A stretch of 64,000 nt of DNA from NCBI GenBank assembly GCA_947175545.1, contig CAMWNI010000001.1, forward strand, positions 248,001-312,000, given 5' to 3'. Positions 17,802-26,711 of this stretch are shown in pieces. Below the pieces are notes generated by a model. That model did no database searches. It was not told where the DNA came from and worked only from the letters and a program-made list of their open reading frames with translations. Position numbers and translations under genes: made by a program. How positions within the stretch are numbered: the stretch's first letter is position 1; each line of letters begins with the position of its first letter. Source of the DNA: an uncultured Porphyromonadaceae bacterium (GTDB lineage: Bacteria > Bacteroidota > Bacteroidia > Bacteroidales > Muribaculaceae).

Positions 17802-19640
17802 TTATTGGTTGTTGTCGGTTGATTCTGGAGATCCGGGGTGAAGTGCGGAGTGGAGCAGAGTGGCCTTTGAGTGGCCTATCAGTTCGGTCAGTTGGGCCGG
17901 AGTTGCCTGTTTTATGCGCGCGACTGAACGGAACTTTCTAAGCAGAATTTCTTTCGTCTTGGGGCCGATTCCGCTGATGTTGTCTAATTCGCTGATAGTC
18001 TGAGTTTTACTGCGACGGTTGCGATGGTGAGTGATGCCAAAGCGGTGGGCTTCGTCGCGCATATGCTGTATAACTTTCAGCGTTTCAGAGTTTTTGTCGA
18101 TATAGAGCGGAATGGAGTCTCCCGGGAAGTAAATTTCTTCGAGCCTTTTTGCAATACCGACAACGGAAATCACACCGCGTAGGCCGATTGAGTCAAGGGC
18201 TTCGACTGCGGCCGACAATTGTCCCTTGCCTCCGTCAACGACTATCAGCTGTGGCAGGTCGTCAGGCGACTCCTGAAGCAGGCGTGTGTAGCGTCGCGTA
18301 AGCACCTCCTTCATCGATGCGAAATCGTCAGGTCCTTCAACGGTCTTTATTATGAAGTGACGATAGTCTTTCTTTGCGGGTTTTGCGTTGCGGAAAACCA
18401 CACAGCTGCTGACGGGGTTTGTTCCCTGGATGTTAGAGTTGTCGAAACACTCAATATGGCGCGGAAGCTCCGGCAGACGGAAATCCTGCTGAATTCGCGT
18501 CAGGGTTTTCGTTACTCGCTGTTCGGGGTTTAGCTTTTCGCGCTGGGCCTCGAAATCTTTTCTTGCCTGCAAGGCGTTGCGAGCGCTCATCTGGAGTAGC
18601 TTTGCGCGGTCGCCTCGCTGCGGAACCACGAAGTTTACCCCCTCATGCTCGGTCGAGGGTAAGGTGGAGATGACCACTTCGTCATATTTGACGCCGAGGC
18701 GCTCGCTGATTTCGCTCATTGCGTAGTCGAGAATCTGCCCCGTTGTCTCCTCCATTGAGCGTGTATAATGTAGCGTCAGGGCTTTTACAACCGCTCCTCG
18801 ACGCAGGTGCATGTAGTTAACGAAGACATCCTTGTCGCCCTCGTCGCTGATGCCGAATACGTCAATCTGGTCGAGAACCTGCGAAATGATGACTGATTTG
18901 CTCTGGTATCTCTCAATAAGGTCATATTTCTTTTTCAGCTCGTGTGCCTCCTCGAACCGCATTTCTTCGGCCAGTTCTGTCATCTGTGCTTTCAGGTAGG
19001 TCAAGAGCTGGCCTGTTTCGCCTTTCAGTATGAGTTTGATGCGCTCGATTGACTCGGCATATTCCTTCGGATCAACCATGCCGACGCAACAGCCGCCGCA
19101 TTTTTTCATGTGAAATTCCAGGCAAAGTTTTCCTTTTCCGCGGGCGAGATAGTCAGGTGTTATGGCGTGGCGGCAGTTTCGGATAGGGTAAAGTTCATGA
19201 ACGAGATTCAGAACGGTTTTTGCCGATGCTGTGTCAGTGTATGGCCCGAAGTATTTCGAGCCATCCTTGAGCCGTTCGCGTGTCATGAACACTCGCGGAA
19301 AGTATTCGTTGGTGACGACAATCCAGGGATAGGATTTGTCGTCTTTAAGTAAAACATTGTAGCGCGGCTTGTACTCCTTTATCATGGAGTTCTCGAGGTT
19401 CAGGGCGTCTTGTTCCGTCGGGACCACGATATAGCTGACGTCGGCAATTGCGCGTACAAGAAGGTTGGTGCGTACAACGTCGTGCGTACGGTTGAAGTAG
19501 GAGCTTACGCGCCGTTTAAGGTTTACGGCCTTGCCGACATAGATAACCGTACCCTCGGAGTCATAGTATGTGTAGACTCCGGGGGTAGTTGGCATTCGCG
19601 AGATTTTGTCGCGCAGTTCTTGGCTTTTCTGGTGCTTCAA
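17802..19640 (-). CDS. uvrC: Excinuclease ABC subunit C
   Basis: Nuclease subunit of UvrABC nucleotide excision repair, making incisions on both sides of a lesion. The 612 residues carry an N-terminal GIY-YIG domain (PGVYTYYDSEGTVIYVGKA), a UVR motif near 205-240, an RNase H-like domain near 390-540 (HIECFDNSNIQG, IVVDGGKGQL) and C-terminal helix-hairpin-helix motifs (NISGIGPKTKEILLRKF). The reading frame starts with TTG at 19640, which overlaps the apt stop as TTGA. The next ATG, at codon 16, would cut into the run-up to GIY-YIG, so TTG is preferred. It is last in the ybeY-mnmG-apt-uvrC operon. Confidence 0.95.
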   Translation of the reverse strand: MKHQKSQELRDKISRMPTTPGVYTYYDSEGTVIYVGKAVNLKRRVSSYFNRTHDVVRTNLLVRAIADVSYIVVPTEQDALNLENSMIKEYKPRYNVLLKDDKSYPWIVVTNEYFPRVFMTRERLKDGSKYFGPYTDTASAKTVLNLVHELYPIRNCRHAITPDYLARGKGKLCLEFHMKKCGGCCVGMVDPKEYAESIERIKLILKGETGQLLTYLKAQMTELAEEMRFEEAHELKKKYDLIERYQSKSVIISQVLDQIDVFGISDEGDKDVFVNYMHLRRGAVVKALTLHYTRSMEETTGQILDYAMSEISERLGVKYDEVVISTLPSTEHEGVNFVVPQRGDRAKLLQMSARNALQARKDFEAQREKLNPEQRVTKTLTRIQQDFRLPELPRHIECFDNSNIQGTNPVSSCVVFRNAKPAKKDYRHFIIKTVEGPDDFASMKEVLTRRYTRLLQESPDDLPQLIVVDGGKGQLSAAVEALDSIGLRGVISVVGIAKRLEEIYFPGDSIPLYIDKNSETLKVIQHMRDEAHRFGITHHRNRRSKTQTISELDNISGIGPKTKEILLRKFRSVARIKQATPAQLTELIGHSKATLLHSALHPGSPESTDNNQ

Positions 19641-20155
19641 TATGTAATGAGCGAGGTGACTTCGGCGTCAGCGGGGAGCTTGGCGCGTCCGTTGAGCGCG
19701 CTGATTTCAATAATGAAGTTGATGTAGATTTTCTTAGGGTTCATTGATTTGATAAGCTCGTAGGCTGCGGCCATTGTTCCGCCGGTTGCAAGTACGTCGT
19801 CGTGGAGAACAACGATGTCGTCCTCTGTGATTGCGTCGCGGTGAATCTCGATGGTGTCTGTGCCGTATTCCTTGGCGTATGTGGTCGAAATAGTGTCGGC
19901 GGGGAGCTTGCCGGGTTTGCGTGCGGGGACGAAACCGGCGCCGAGTTCAAAGGCGAGGATTGATCCGCCGATGAAGCCGCGGCTCTCAATGCCGATGACT
20001 TTCGTCACGCCCTTGTCGCGATAGAGCTGGCCAAGGTCCCAGCCGATGATGTGGAGGGCGCGGGGGTCTTTGAAAACGGTGGTGAGGTCCTTGAAGACAA
20101 CTCCCTTCTGGGGAAAGTCAATAACGTCGCGTACGCGTTTCTTAATGTATTCCAT
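19637..20155 (-). CDS. apt: Adenine phosphoribosyltransferase
   Basis: Purine salvage enzyme making AMP from adenine and PRPP. At 172 residues from the ATG at 20155 (MEYIKKRVRDVIDFP) it has the usual family length. The PRPP loop is VVLHDDVLATGGTMAAA near residue 120, and the flexible loop ARKPGKLPADTIS is present. A longer frame would begin at a TTG at 20194; this is rejected because the family starts at the ATG. The gene lies between mnmG, from which it is separated by the parS palindrome, and uvrC, with which it overlaps by 4 bp. Confidence 0.95.
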   Translation of the reverse strand: MEYIKKRVRDVIDFPQKGVVFKDLTTVFKDPRALHIIGWDLGQLYRDKGVTKVIGIESRGFIGGSILAFELGAGFVPARKPGKLPADTISTTYAKEYGTDTIEIHRDAITEDDIVVLHDDVLATGGTMAAAYELIKSMNPKKIYINFIIEISALNGRAKLPADAEVTSLITY

Positions 20156-20204
20156 TTTTTTTGTTGTTTGGTTGTTAAATGGTTGAATATTCAAAAATTA
20201 GTTA

Positions 20205-20220
20205 TGTTTCACGTGAAACA
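20205..20220. promoter_or_regulatory. parS centromere-like site (ParB-CTP binding palindrome)
   Basis: TGTTTCACGTGAAACA is a perfect 16-bp palindrome identical to the canonical chromosomal parS. It lies one base beyond the end of mnmG. ParB loads here and spreads to organise the origin region for segregation. Chromosomal parS sites usually cluster near oriC, so the window is probably in the origin-proximal part of the chromosome (inference). No parA, parB or dnaA gene is in the window. Confidence 0.9.
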
Positions 20221-20221
20221 T

Positions 20222-22075
20222 TTATTTGTTCAACATGAGTAGCAGCACGTTGATGTCGGCCGGGGAAACGCCGGGGATTCTTGATGCTTGTCCGACGTTG
20301 TCAGGCTTCATTGCCGTGAGCTTTTGGCGCGCTTCGGTACTCAGTGCATGGATTGATTCGTAGTCGAGTTTGTCGCCGAGGGTAACATGTTCAAGCTGGT
20401 TCATGCGTTCGGCAAGCTGCCGTTCGCGGTCAATATAGCCGGCATATTTCATGCGGATTTCCGTTGCCTGTGCAACCTCGGCGGAAAACTCGTCAATCTC
20501 CGGCATTATCTCGCGCAGAATGCGCAACTCCATGCCCGGACGGAGAAGCACTTCGGCTGCTCTCACGCTCTGGTTGACGGGTGCTGATGCGATTTTCTCA
20601 AGCAGTGGATTCAGGTCGGCCGCTTTCAGCGAACGTCCGCGCAGAAGTTCCGTGAGGGCTGCAATCCGGTCTTCTTTGTCGCGCAGCAGCTCCATGCGGC
20701 GCTCGGTCGCAAGCCCCATGTGGTAGCCGATGGGGGTCAGGCGCAGGTCTGCGTCATCCTGGCGGAGCAGAATGCGATATTCGGCTCGCGAGGTGAACAT
20801 TCTGTATGGTTCGTCAACTCCTTTCGTTACCAGGTCGTCAATCAGTACGCCGATGTAGGCTTCATCGCGTTTGAGTATAAGTTCGTCGGTGCCGCGTGCG
20901 TGGGCCGATGCGTTCATGCCGGCAATGAGGCCCTGGCCCGCAGCTTCTTCGTAGCCGGTGGTGCCGTTGACTTGTCCGGCAAAATATAAACCGGAAATCA
21001 GGCGCGTCTCCAGGGTGTGGCGTAGTTGCGTCGGCGGGAAAAAGTCATATTCGATAGCGTAGCCGGGACGCAGAATCTGCACGTTGCGCAGCGCCGGAAT
21101 AGAGTGGAGGGCGCGCATCTGAACGTCGAACGGCAGCGACGATGAAAAACCGTTCAGATAATACTCCGTCGTGTCCGCTCCCTCAGGTTCAAGAAACAGA
21201 TGATGCTCATCTTTGTCAGCAAAAGTGACTATTTTTGTTTCAATACTCGGGCAGTAGCGCGGGCCGATGCTCTGAATCTGACCGTTGTAGAGAGGCGATT
21301 CAGGCAGACCCTCGCGCAGAATCCGGTGAGTTTCCGGGTTTGTCCGGGTTGACCAGCAGGGAAGCTGCGGCAGGGTGGGGCCGCTTTCGGGAAGATAGGA
21401 AAATTTGCCCGGTTCGGTGTCGCCATCCTGACGGGTGCAGAGGCTGAAGTCTATTGTGCGGGCGTCAAGTCGCACCGGAGTGCCGGTTTTCATGCGGTCC
21501 GATTCAAATCCGAGGCTGACAAGCTGCTCTGTCAGTCCGGTTGACTTTGGCTCGGCAACACGCCCGCCGCCAATCTGAGTGCGGCCGACGTGCATCAGTC
21601 CGTTCAGGAAGGTTCCGGCGGTCAAAACAACGGATTTTGACGTAAATGTCACACCCCAGCCGGTTTTTACGCCCTTGACGGAGCCGTTTGCGGTCTGAAT
21701 CTCCGTGACCGAATCCTGCCATAAGTAGAGGTTCGGCGTGAGTTCCAGTTCGCGACGCCAGCGGGCGCTGAAGGTCATGCGGTCGGCCTGCGAGCGTGGA
21801 CTCCACATTGCGGGGCCTTTGCTCCGGTTGAGCATGCGGAACTGAATCGAGGCAGCGTCGGTTACGATTCCCATTGCACCGCCAAGAGCGTCGATTTCGC
21901 GCACAATCTGGCCCTTTGCAATGCCGCCGACGGCCGGATTGCAGCTCATTTGGGCAATTTTGTTCAGGTCCATGGTGATGAGCAGCGTGCGCGCTCCGGT
22001 CAGGGCGGCTGCGCGTGCCGCTTCACATCCGGCATGGCCGGCGCCAACAACTATTACATCGAAGTCAAAAATCAT
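20222..22075 (-). CDS. mnmG: tRNA uridine-5-carboxymethylaminomethyl modification enzyme MnmG
   Basis: FAD-dependent partner of MnmE that makes cmnm5U34 in tRNA. At 617 residues it is of normal length. The N-terminal dinucleotide-binding motif is VIVVGAGHAGCEAA, followed by CNPAVGGIAKG. The C-terminal helical domain reads YAGYIDRE and IPGVSPADINVLLLML. The start overlaps the ybeY stop by ATGA. Association of mnmG (gidA) with the chromosomal origin is classical in many bacteria and agrees with the adjacent parS. Confidence 0.97.
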   Translation of the reverse strand: MIFDFDVIVVGAGHAGCEAARAAALTGARTLLITMDLNKIAQMSCNPAVGGIAKGQIVREIDALGGAMGIVTDAASIQFRMLNRSKGPAMWSPRSQADRMTFSARWRRELELTPNLYLWQDSVTEIQTANGSVKGVKTGWGVTFTSKSVVLTAGTFLNGLMHVGRTQIGGGRVAEPKSTGLTEQLVSLGFESDRMKTGTPVRLDARTIDFSLCTRQDGDTEPGKFSYLPESGPTLPQLPCWSTRTNPETHRILREGLPESPLYNGQIQSIGPRYCPSIETKIVTFADKDEHHLFLEPEGADTTEYYLNGFSSSLPFDVQMRALHSIPALRNVQILRPGYAIEYDFFPPTQLRHTLETRLISGLYFAGQVNGTTGYEEAAGQGLIAGMNASAHARGTDELILKRDEAYIGVLIDDLVTKGVDEPYRMFTSRAEYRILLRQDDADLRLTPIGYHMGLATERRMELLRDKEDRIAALTELLRGRSLKAADLNPLLEKIASAPVNQSVRAAEVLLRPGMELRILREIMPEIDEFSAEVAQATEIRMKYAGYIDRERQLAERMNQLEHVTLGDKLDYESIHALSTEARQKLTAMKPDNVGQASRIPGVSPADINVLLLMLNK

Positions 22076-22500
22076 AACATTCCAGCGAGAATGGTGAGGG
22101 CTTCGTCCTCATGTTGTTCCATTATTTCGCGTTCGCCGGGTCCTTTATCGTTGATGCCGCAAAGGTGTAGAAGGCCGTGGGCAAGAACGCGGTGAAGTTC
22201 GCGAATCGGGTTCTGGTTAAACTGTTCGGCATTCGTCGCCACGGTGTCAAGCGATATGTATATGTCGCCGCTAACCATCGAACGTTTGCTGTAGTCAAAC
22301 GTGATGATGTCTGTGTAGTAGTCATGCTGAAGGAACTCGCGGTTGACTGCAAGAATCCCCTCGTCGTCGGTCAGAATGTAGGTCAGAGTGCCGATTTGCT
22401 TGCCATGGGAGGCTGCAACCTGCGGCAACCACTCCTCGATAAGCTCCTTGACAATCACTTCCGGGAAATCTACGTTTTTAGTTAACCAGTTGATAGTCAT
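22072..22500 (-). CDS. ybeY: Endoribonuclease YbeY (16S rRNA maturation factor)
   Basis: Metal-dependent RNase involved in 16S rRNA 3' maturation and ribosome quality control. The 142-residue protein has the zinc motif LAHGLLHLCGINDK (HxxxHxxxxxD) near 104-117. It is first in the ybeY-mnmG-apt-uvrC cluster and is coupled to mnmG by a 4-bp overlap. A candidate -7 box TAACTTTG lies at 22580..22587. Confidence 0.93.
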   Translation of the reverse strand: MTINWLTKNVDFPEVIVKELIEEWLPQVAASHGKQIGTLTYILTDDEGILAVNREFLQHDYYTDIITFDYSKRSMVSGDIYISLDTVATNAEQFNQNPIRELHRVLAHGLLHLCGINDKGPGEREIMEQHEDEALTILAGML

Positions 22501-22579
22501 TTAGTTAAAGTTGATTTAAACACACATAAACCCACCGTCAGCGGCGTCCGTTGGTCGCAGTCGGCGGTGAATCCATTGC

Positions 22580-22587
22580 CAAAGTTA
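22580..22587 (-). promoter_or_regulatory. Candidate -7 box of the ybeY operon
   Basis: TAACTTTG on the minus strand matches TAnnTTTG. The expected -33 position has only GTTT. The leader would be about 75 nt. Confidence 0.45.
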
Positions 22588-22615
22588 CGCAAATTTTTTG
22601 ACACTAAAAACCCCT

Positions 22616-22668
22616 CACGTAAAAAACGCGCCAAAGGATTAGATATTAACCTTTTAGCGCGTTTTAAG
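22616..22668 (-). terminator. Intrinsic terminator after tpx
   Basis: A long stem (AAAACGCGC...AAAGG with CCTTTT..GCGCGTTTT) is followed on the minus strand by a run of six T. It lies about 80 bases after the tpx stop and closes the long minus operon that begins at 27800. Confidence 0.8.
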
Positions 22669-22745
22669 GCCTGCGAGAATCGCAAATTTAGTTGTGTTTG
22701 GTCAGTTATGCGGGAATATTTTGCTGATTTCGGCTCTTTTCGTTC

Positions 22746-23255
22746 TTACTTGATGTTGCGCGCGGCTTCGATGGCGGCGCGATAGTCCGGTTCGGTAGAG
22801 ACCTCGCTGACCAATTGTTCGTACACGATGTGGCGGTCACCGTCAACAACAATGACGGCGCGGGCCAGCAGCCCGGCCAAAGGTCCGTCGATAATTTGAA
22901 GACCATACTTCTGCGAGAACATTGGACAGCGGAACGCGGAAGCCACAATTGCATTGTCGATGCCTTCGGCTGCGCAGAAGCGCTTTGCTGCGAAGGGAAG
23001 GTCCATTGATACGTTGATAATCGTAACGTCGGGAATCGACGCGGCCTCTTTGTTAAATTTCCTGACAGAGGTTGCGCAGACGTCCGTGTCAAGGCTGGGA
23101 AATACGTTCAGAATCAGTTTGCGGCCCTGAAATTCAGTGCAGCGGATTTCCTTTAGATTCGTGTCAACGAGGGTGAAACACGGCGCTTTTTCGCCAATAG
23201 GGGGCAGATTCCCGTAAGTGTGTACAGGGTTTCCCTGAAAGTAGATGGTTTCCAT
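22746..23255 (-). CDS. tpx: Thiol peroxidase (atypical 2-Cys peroxiredoxin)
   Basis: Reduces peroxides with thioredoxin. The 169 residues match family length. The peroxidatic cysteine is in SLDTDVCATSVRKFN near residue 60, and the resolving cysteine in KRFCAAEGI near 93. The N-terminus (GNPVHTYGNLPPIGEKAP) is typical. The gene is cytoplasmic or periplasmic; no signal peptide is visible. It lies 25 bases after the unknown gene at 23281..24396 and is probably cotranscribed with it. Confidence 0.95.
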   Translation of the reverse strand: METIYFQGNPVHTYGNLPPIGEKAPCFTLVDTNLKEIRCTEFQGRKLILNVFPSLDTDVCATSVRKFNKEAASIPDVTIINVSMDLPFAAKRFCAAEGIDNAIVASAFRCPMFSQKYGLQIIDGPLAGLLARAVIVVDGDRHIVYEQLVSEVSTEPDYRAAIEAARNIK

Positions 23256-23280
23256 AGTTGAGTGAGGTTATGCAGAGTGT

Positions 23281-24396
23281 TTATTGTTTCATAATCATCT
23301 GAATAACGTCTGTTGCCGTGTCTTTGTTCAGTCCGATTGACAGATCGGTGACATTTCCGTCGGTATGGCAGACAAGAATCACGGGCAAGGCCGCCGCGCC
23401 GCAGTCGGCCGCGAGCGATTTGGCGCCTATGAGGGCTGTCTCGCCCTCTCTTAGCCGTCCAAGAAGGTCGACGGACGAATCGGGGTTGCGCTCGACAGAG
23501 GCCCAGATGACGTCCGCAGCCACCGGACTGCGGTCAACTGCCGAGCGGATTTCGGCAACCAGCTCAGGAGCAAGGGCCGACTGTGACTCCAGCAGGATGA
23601 CGAGTGTCGGCTGGCGGAAGGCATCGCCTTCGTCGCGTGTCAGTCGTCCATTCCCCGCAGCGAGCGGCAGCGAGAAGCCCGGCAGAGGTTCGCCTCGCAT
23701 CTGCTCGATTGCGAAATTACTCTGACGGTGGTTCGTAAAGGCGTCCGGATAACGCTGTCGAAGCGTATCTTCGTTGATGTCCGTCATAGATTGAACCGCT
23801 CCATAGGTGAAGTTGGCCGAAATCTGCTGCGACGAGATAGCGCCGGGATTATAATCGGCTGAGAAGCTTAGCGGAAGGAGTCTGTTCGGGTCGAAACTCC
23901 AGCGGAACTCTGCGTCGGTTCTCCCGGCGCTCAGGCGGTTGGCGCTGACGTTGACACTGGTGGCCGATTCTGTGATTTCGTAGGTGTAGCGGTCGGGATT
24001 CCCTGCAATTTCACGCAGCTGATCGGCAATGCCCGTTGGCAGGAGTTCGGCAAACTGCGCCCGAGGCAAAGTCTGTCGGTCCCAGCCTGAATGTATTTCT
24101 TGTAGCCGGCGGTTACGATAATTATAGAAATCGCCGCCAGTCCGCGCGGTCCATCCCGTCTGTCCTGCCGAGGCGACGCTCCAGTCAATCAGCCATTGGT
24201 CGGCTGACGCTTCGCTGAGTACGACCGAATAGAGAATATCCTCTTCGGCCTGCGGCAGAGTGATGGCATAGCTGACGGTTGAGGAAAAGGGCAACAGCGA
24301 GTCAAGCGCGGCCACAATAGAGTCCAGCCCTCGGGCCGATAAGCCCAAGGGCGCAGACAATAGAGTTAAACTTAGCAATAAATTCCCGAGTCTCAT
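23281..24396 (-). CDS. Secreted protein of unknown function with LolA-like and redoxin-like halves
   Basis: A 371-residue protein with a signal peptide (residues 1-21, ending GLSA). The first half (about 25-215) is beta-rich and resembles outer-membrane lipoprotein carrier-like folds (ALDSLLPFSSTVSYAITLP, then FRWSFDPNRLLPLSFSADY). The second half (about 225-371) reads like a degenerate thioredoxin/redoxin domain without CxxC (LPGFSLPLAAGNG, PTLVILLESQSALAPELVAEI, ALPVILVCHTDG). These assignments are impressions, not proven homology. Its position directly upstream of tpx suggests an envelope redox or stress role (inference). Confidence 0.6.
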   Translation of the reverse strand: MRLGNLLLSLTLLSAPLGLSARGLDSIVAALDSLLPFSSTVSYAITLPQAEEDILYSVVLSEASADQWLIDWSVASAGQTGWTARTGGDFYNYRNRRLQEIHSGWDRQTLPRAQFAELLPTGIADQLREIAGNPDRYTYEITESATSVNVSANRLSAGRTDAEFRWSFDPNRLLPLSFSADYNPGAISSQQISANFTYGAVQSMTDINEDTLRQRYPDAFTNHRQSNFAIEQMRGEPLPGFSLPLAAGNGRLTRDEGDAFRQPTLVILLESQSALAPELVAEIRSAVDRSPVAADVIWASVERNPDSSVDLLGRLREGETALIGAKSLAADCGAAALPVILVCHTDGNVTDLSIGLNKDTATDVIQMIMKQ

Positions 24397-24444
24397 AAAT
24401 AAATAGTTGAATCAACCTTATAACGCCCGGGATGATAGAAAAGT

Positions 24445-24897
24445 TCAGCGTCGGGCCGAAAAGAAAGACCGGAGCAGGGTCAGACATTCGTCACCGAGAA
24501 CTCCGCGTTCGGTGCGCGTCTGCGGATGCAGCGCCGGGCGCTCGTGGCTCACGAGAGACGAATAACCCCGTCGCGGATCGTCAGCGCCCCAGACAACACG
24601 TCCGAGTTGGCTCCAGCCGATTGCACCGGCACACATCAGACAAGGTTCTACGGTCACATAGAGCGTACAATCACGCAGATATTTCGCACCGAGGGTCTGC
24701 GTTGCAGCCGTTATTGCCTGCATCTCGGCGTGGGCGGTAACGTCATGCAAGGCCTCGGTCATGTTGTGGCCACGGCCGATTATGCGGCCTCCGAGCGCGA
24801 CAACGGCACCAATCGGCACCTCGCCGGCTTCGAATGCCATCCGCGCCTCGCGCAGGGCTGCGGCCATCATTCTTATGTCTTCAGCTGTCTGTGTCAT
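24445..24897 (-). CDS. tadA: tRNA-specific adenosine deaminase TadA
   Basis: Deaminates A34 to inosine in tRNA-Arg. About 150 residues with the zinc cytidine-deaminase motifs HAEMQAI and PCLMCAGAI. The catalytic glutamate is in HAE. The frame begins with TTG at 24900, but the next codon is ATG at 24897, which overlaps the rnz stop as TGATG and is the better start. It belongs to the minus operon with rnz, mscS and the clostripain-like gene. Confidence 0.92.
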   Translation of the reverse strand: MTQTAEDIRMMAAALREARMAFEAGEVPIGAVVALGGRIIGRGHNMTEALHDVTAHAEMQAITAATQTLGAKYLRDCTLYVTVEPCLMCAGAIGWSQLGRVVWGADDPRRGYSSLVSHERPALHPQTRTERGVLGDECLTLLRSFFSARR

Positions 24898-25814
24898 CAA
24901 AGGTCAATGCGTAAGCCCTCGTTGGCAAGGATTATGTCGCCTGAAAACTCCTCGGCGGCCTGGCGGCCAAGCATCTCCTCGGAGGTGTAGCGTTTTGAAA
25001 AATGTCCAAGAATCAGTCGGCGGGCGCCTGCGCGGCGTGCAATTTCGCCGGCCTCACGCGCGGTCGAATGGCCTCGCGGCGCAGCCAGATGGGCGTCAGA
25101 ATCGCCATAAGTCGCGTCATGAAAAACCGTATCAACTCCGCGAATCGAGGCGACGACGCGGCGGTCAAACATCGTGTCCGTACAGTAGGCGTAGCTGCCT
25201 GAGGGTGAAGGATCCGACGTCAGCAGTGCGTTTTTTATCAATGTTCCGTCCGGTTTCACGAAATCCTCGCCGCGGCGAAGGGCCTCCATCGCATAGTTCG
25301 GAACTCCGTGGAAGCGCGCCATTTCTCCGTTGATATGTCGGCCTTTGGGTTTCTCGGCAAATAGGAAGCCTACGGCCGCCACGCGGTGATAGAGCGGAAA
25401 GGAAGTGACGGTCAGCCCTTTGTCATCAATCAGGACCTGGCGCTTCGTAGGGTCTATTATGTTGAAATTAAGGTTGAATGGAGTGTCGCCGATAATGAAA
25501 TCAATCATTGAACGCAGCAGTTCGGCACCTCTTTCAAAGGTATGGACCGTGACCGAATGGCCCTTTTCATGGAGGGCCATGGTTGACAATAGTCCCGGAA
25601 GGCCGAGAAAGTGGTCGCCGTGGAGGTGAGAGATAAAAATATCGTTCAGGCGGTTCATTTTGAGTCTCATTCTCATGAACTGAAGCTGGGCGCCTTCGCC
25701 GCAGTCAATCATGTAGAGCCGCTGGCGGTGTTCAATGACCTGCGACGACGGTTGATGGCGAAATGACGGCGTTGCCGAGCCGCAGCCGAGAATGTTCAGC
25801 CTGAAGTTATCCAT
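24897..25814 (-). CDS. rnz: Ribonuclease Z
   Basis: Metallo-beta-lactamase fold endonuclease that trims the 3' end of tRNA precursors. The 305 residues are typical of bacterial RNase Z. The metal motif is HLHGDHFLGL near 63-72. Further ligands are in VFHDATYGDSDAHLA and LILGHFSKRYTS. The downstream tadA overlaps its stop, so two tRNA-maturation genes are coupled. Confidence 0.95.
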   Translation of the reverse strand: MDNFRLNILGCGSATPSFRHQPSSQVIEHRQRLYMIDCGEGAQLQFMRMRLKMNRLNDIFISHLHGDHFLGLPGLLSTMALHEKGHSVTVHTFERGAELLRSMIDFIIGDTPFNLNFNIIDPTKRQVLIDDKGLTVTSFPLYHRVAAVGFLFAEKPKGRHINGEMARFHGVPNYAMEALRRGEDFVKPDGTLIKNALLTSDPSPSGSYAYCTDTMFDRRVVASIRGVDTVFHDATYGDSDAHLAAPRGHSTAREAGEIARRAGARRLILGHFSKRYTSEEMLGRQAAEEFSGDIILANEGLRIDL

Positions 25815-25828
25815 AGTTCGGCGATTGA

Positions 25829-26677
25829 TTACTGATTGATTAAATGAACGTCCATCTGCGGGAACGGGAACTGAATTCCATTTTCGGGCAGTTCAACGTA
25901 GATTTTCTCGTTGACGGAAAAGAACGTACCCCAGAAATCGCCGCTGGCGACCCAAGCGCGAGCGCTGATGTTTACCGAACTGTCGGCCAGTTCGCTCAGA
26001 TAAACGGCGATTGCCGCGTCAGGATTGTCCTGGATGACGTTGGGGTGCGACCTGAGGATGTTAAGAATAACTTCCTTGGCGGCGTTGAAGTCTGTGCCGT
26101 AAGCAACCGCTATGGTCCATTCAACGCGCCGAATCGGCTGGCGGGAGTAGTTGTTGATCGTGCCGGTGAAGAGCGGGCCGTTCGGAATGATGATTGTCTT
26201 GTTGTCCGGAGTGGTAATGACGGTGTTGAAAAGCTGGATTGCCTTGACCGTACCGGCATATCCTTGTGTGTCGATATAGTCTCCGACCTCATAAGGACGC
26301 AGCAGCAGAATCAGAACGCCACCGGCAAAGTTCTGCATTGTCCCGCTCAGAGCCATACCGATTGCCACGCCTGCCGAAGCAAACAGGGCGATAAATGATG
26401 ATGTCTCGATGCCGAGAATACCGACAACGACTATGGTCAGCAGGAAATAGAGTGTAATCTGAATTCCGGACAGTACGAAGGTCATAATCGAGGGGTCGAC
26501 CTTCCGTTTGGTCATCAGTTTCTGGGTCATGTTGAAAACCTTCCGGATAATGAAGCGCCCGGCGTAGAAAACGAGGACTGCGACAGTCAGATGGATAATG
26601 AATTCAACCAGATTGCGGGTCAGAATCGAAATGACTTCATCAAAAGCCATTCCTTTTTCAAGTTTCAGCGATTCCAT
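25829..26677 (-). CDS. mscS: Small-conductance mechanosensitive channel (MscS family)
   Basis: Inner-membrane channel that opens on membrane tension during osmotic downshock. 282 residues with three N-terminal helices (about 20-130). The pore helix reads FIALFASAGVAIGMALSGTMQNFAGGV with the Ala/Gly pattern of MscS TM3. The beta domain follows (YEVGDYIDTQGYAGTVKAI, TIIIPNGPLF), then the C-terminal alpha/beta domain. Length and plan match E. coli MscS. Its place between clostripain-like and rnz genes gives no functional clue. Confidence 0.93.
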   Translation of the reverse strand: MESLKLEKGMAFDEVISILTRNLVEFIIHLTVAVLVFYAGRFIIRKVFNMTQKLMTKRKVDPSIMTFVLSGIQITLYFLLTIVVVGILGIETSSFIALFASAGVAIGMALSGTMQNFAGGVLILLLRPYEVGDYIDTQGYAGTVKAIQLFNTVITTPDNKTIIIPNGPLFTGTINNYSRQPIRRVEWTIAVAYGTDFNAAKEVILNILRSHPNVIQDNPDAAIAVYLSELADSSVNISARAWVASGDFWGTFFSVNEKIYVELPENGIQFPFPQMDVHLINQ

Positions 26678-26711
26678 TCGTTGATTATTTGTGTGAATAT
26701 GAGTTGTTTGT

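Noticed and set aside
22497..22785. Overlapping 62- and 72-codon frames in the ybeY-tpx gap
   Set aside because: Both run through the tpx terminator stem and the ybeY -7 box; they are better explained by the non-coding signals.
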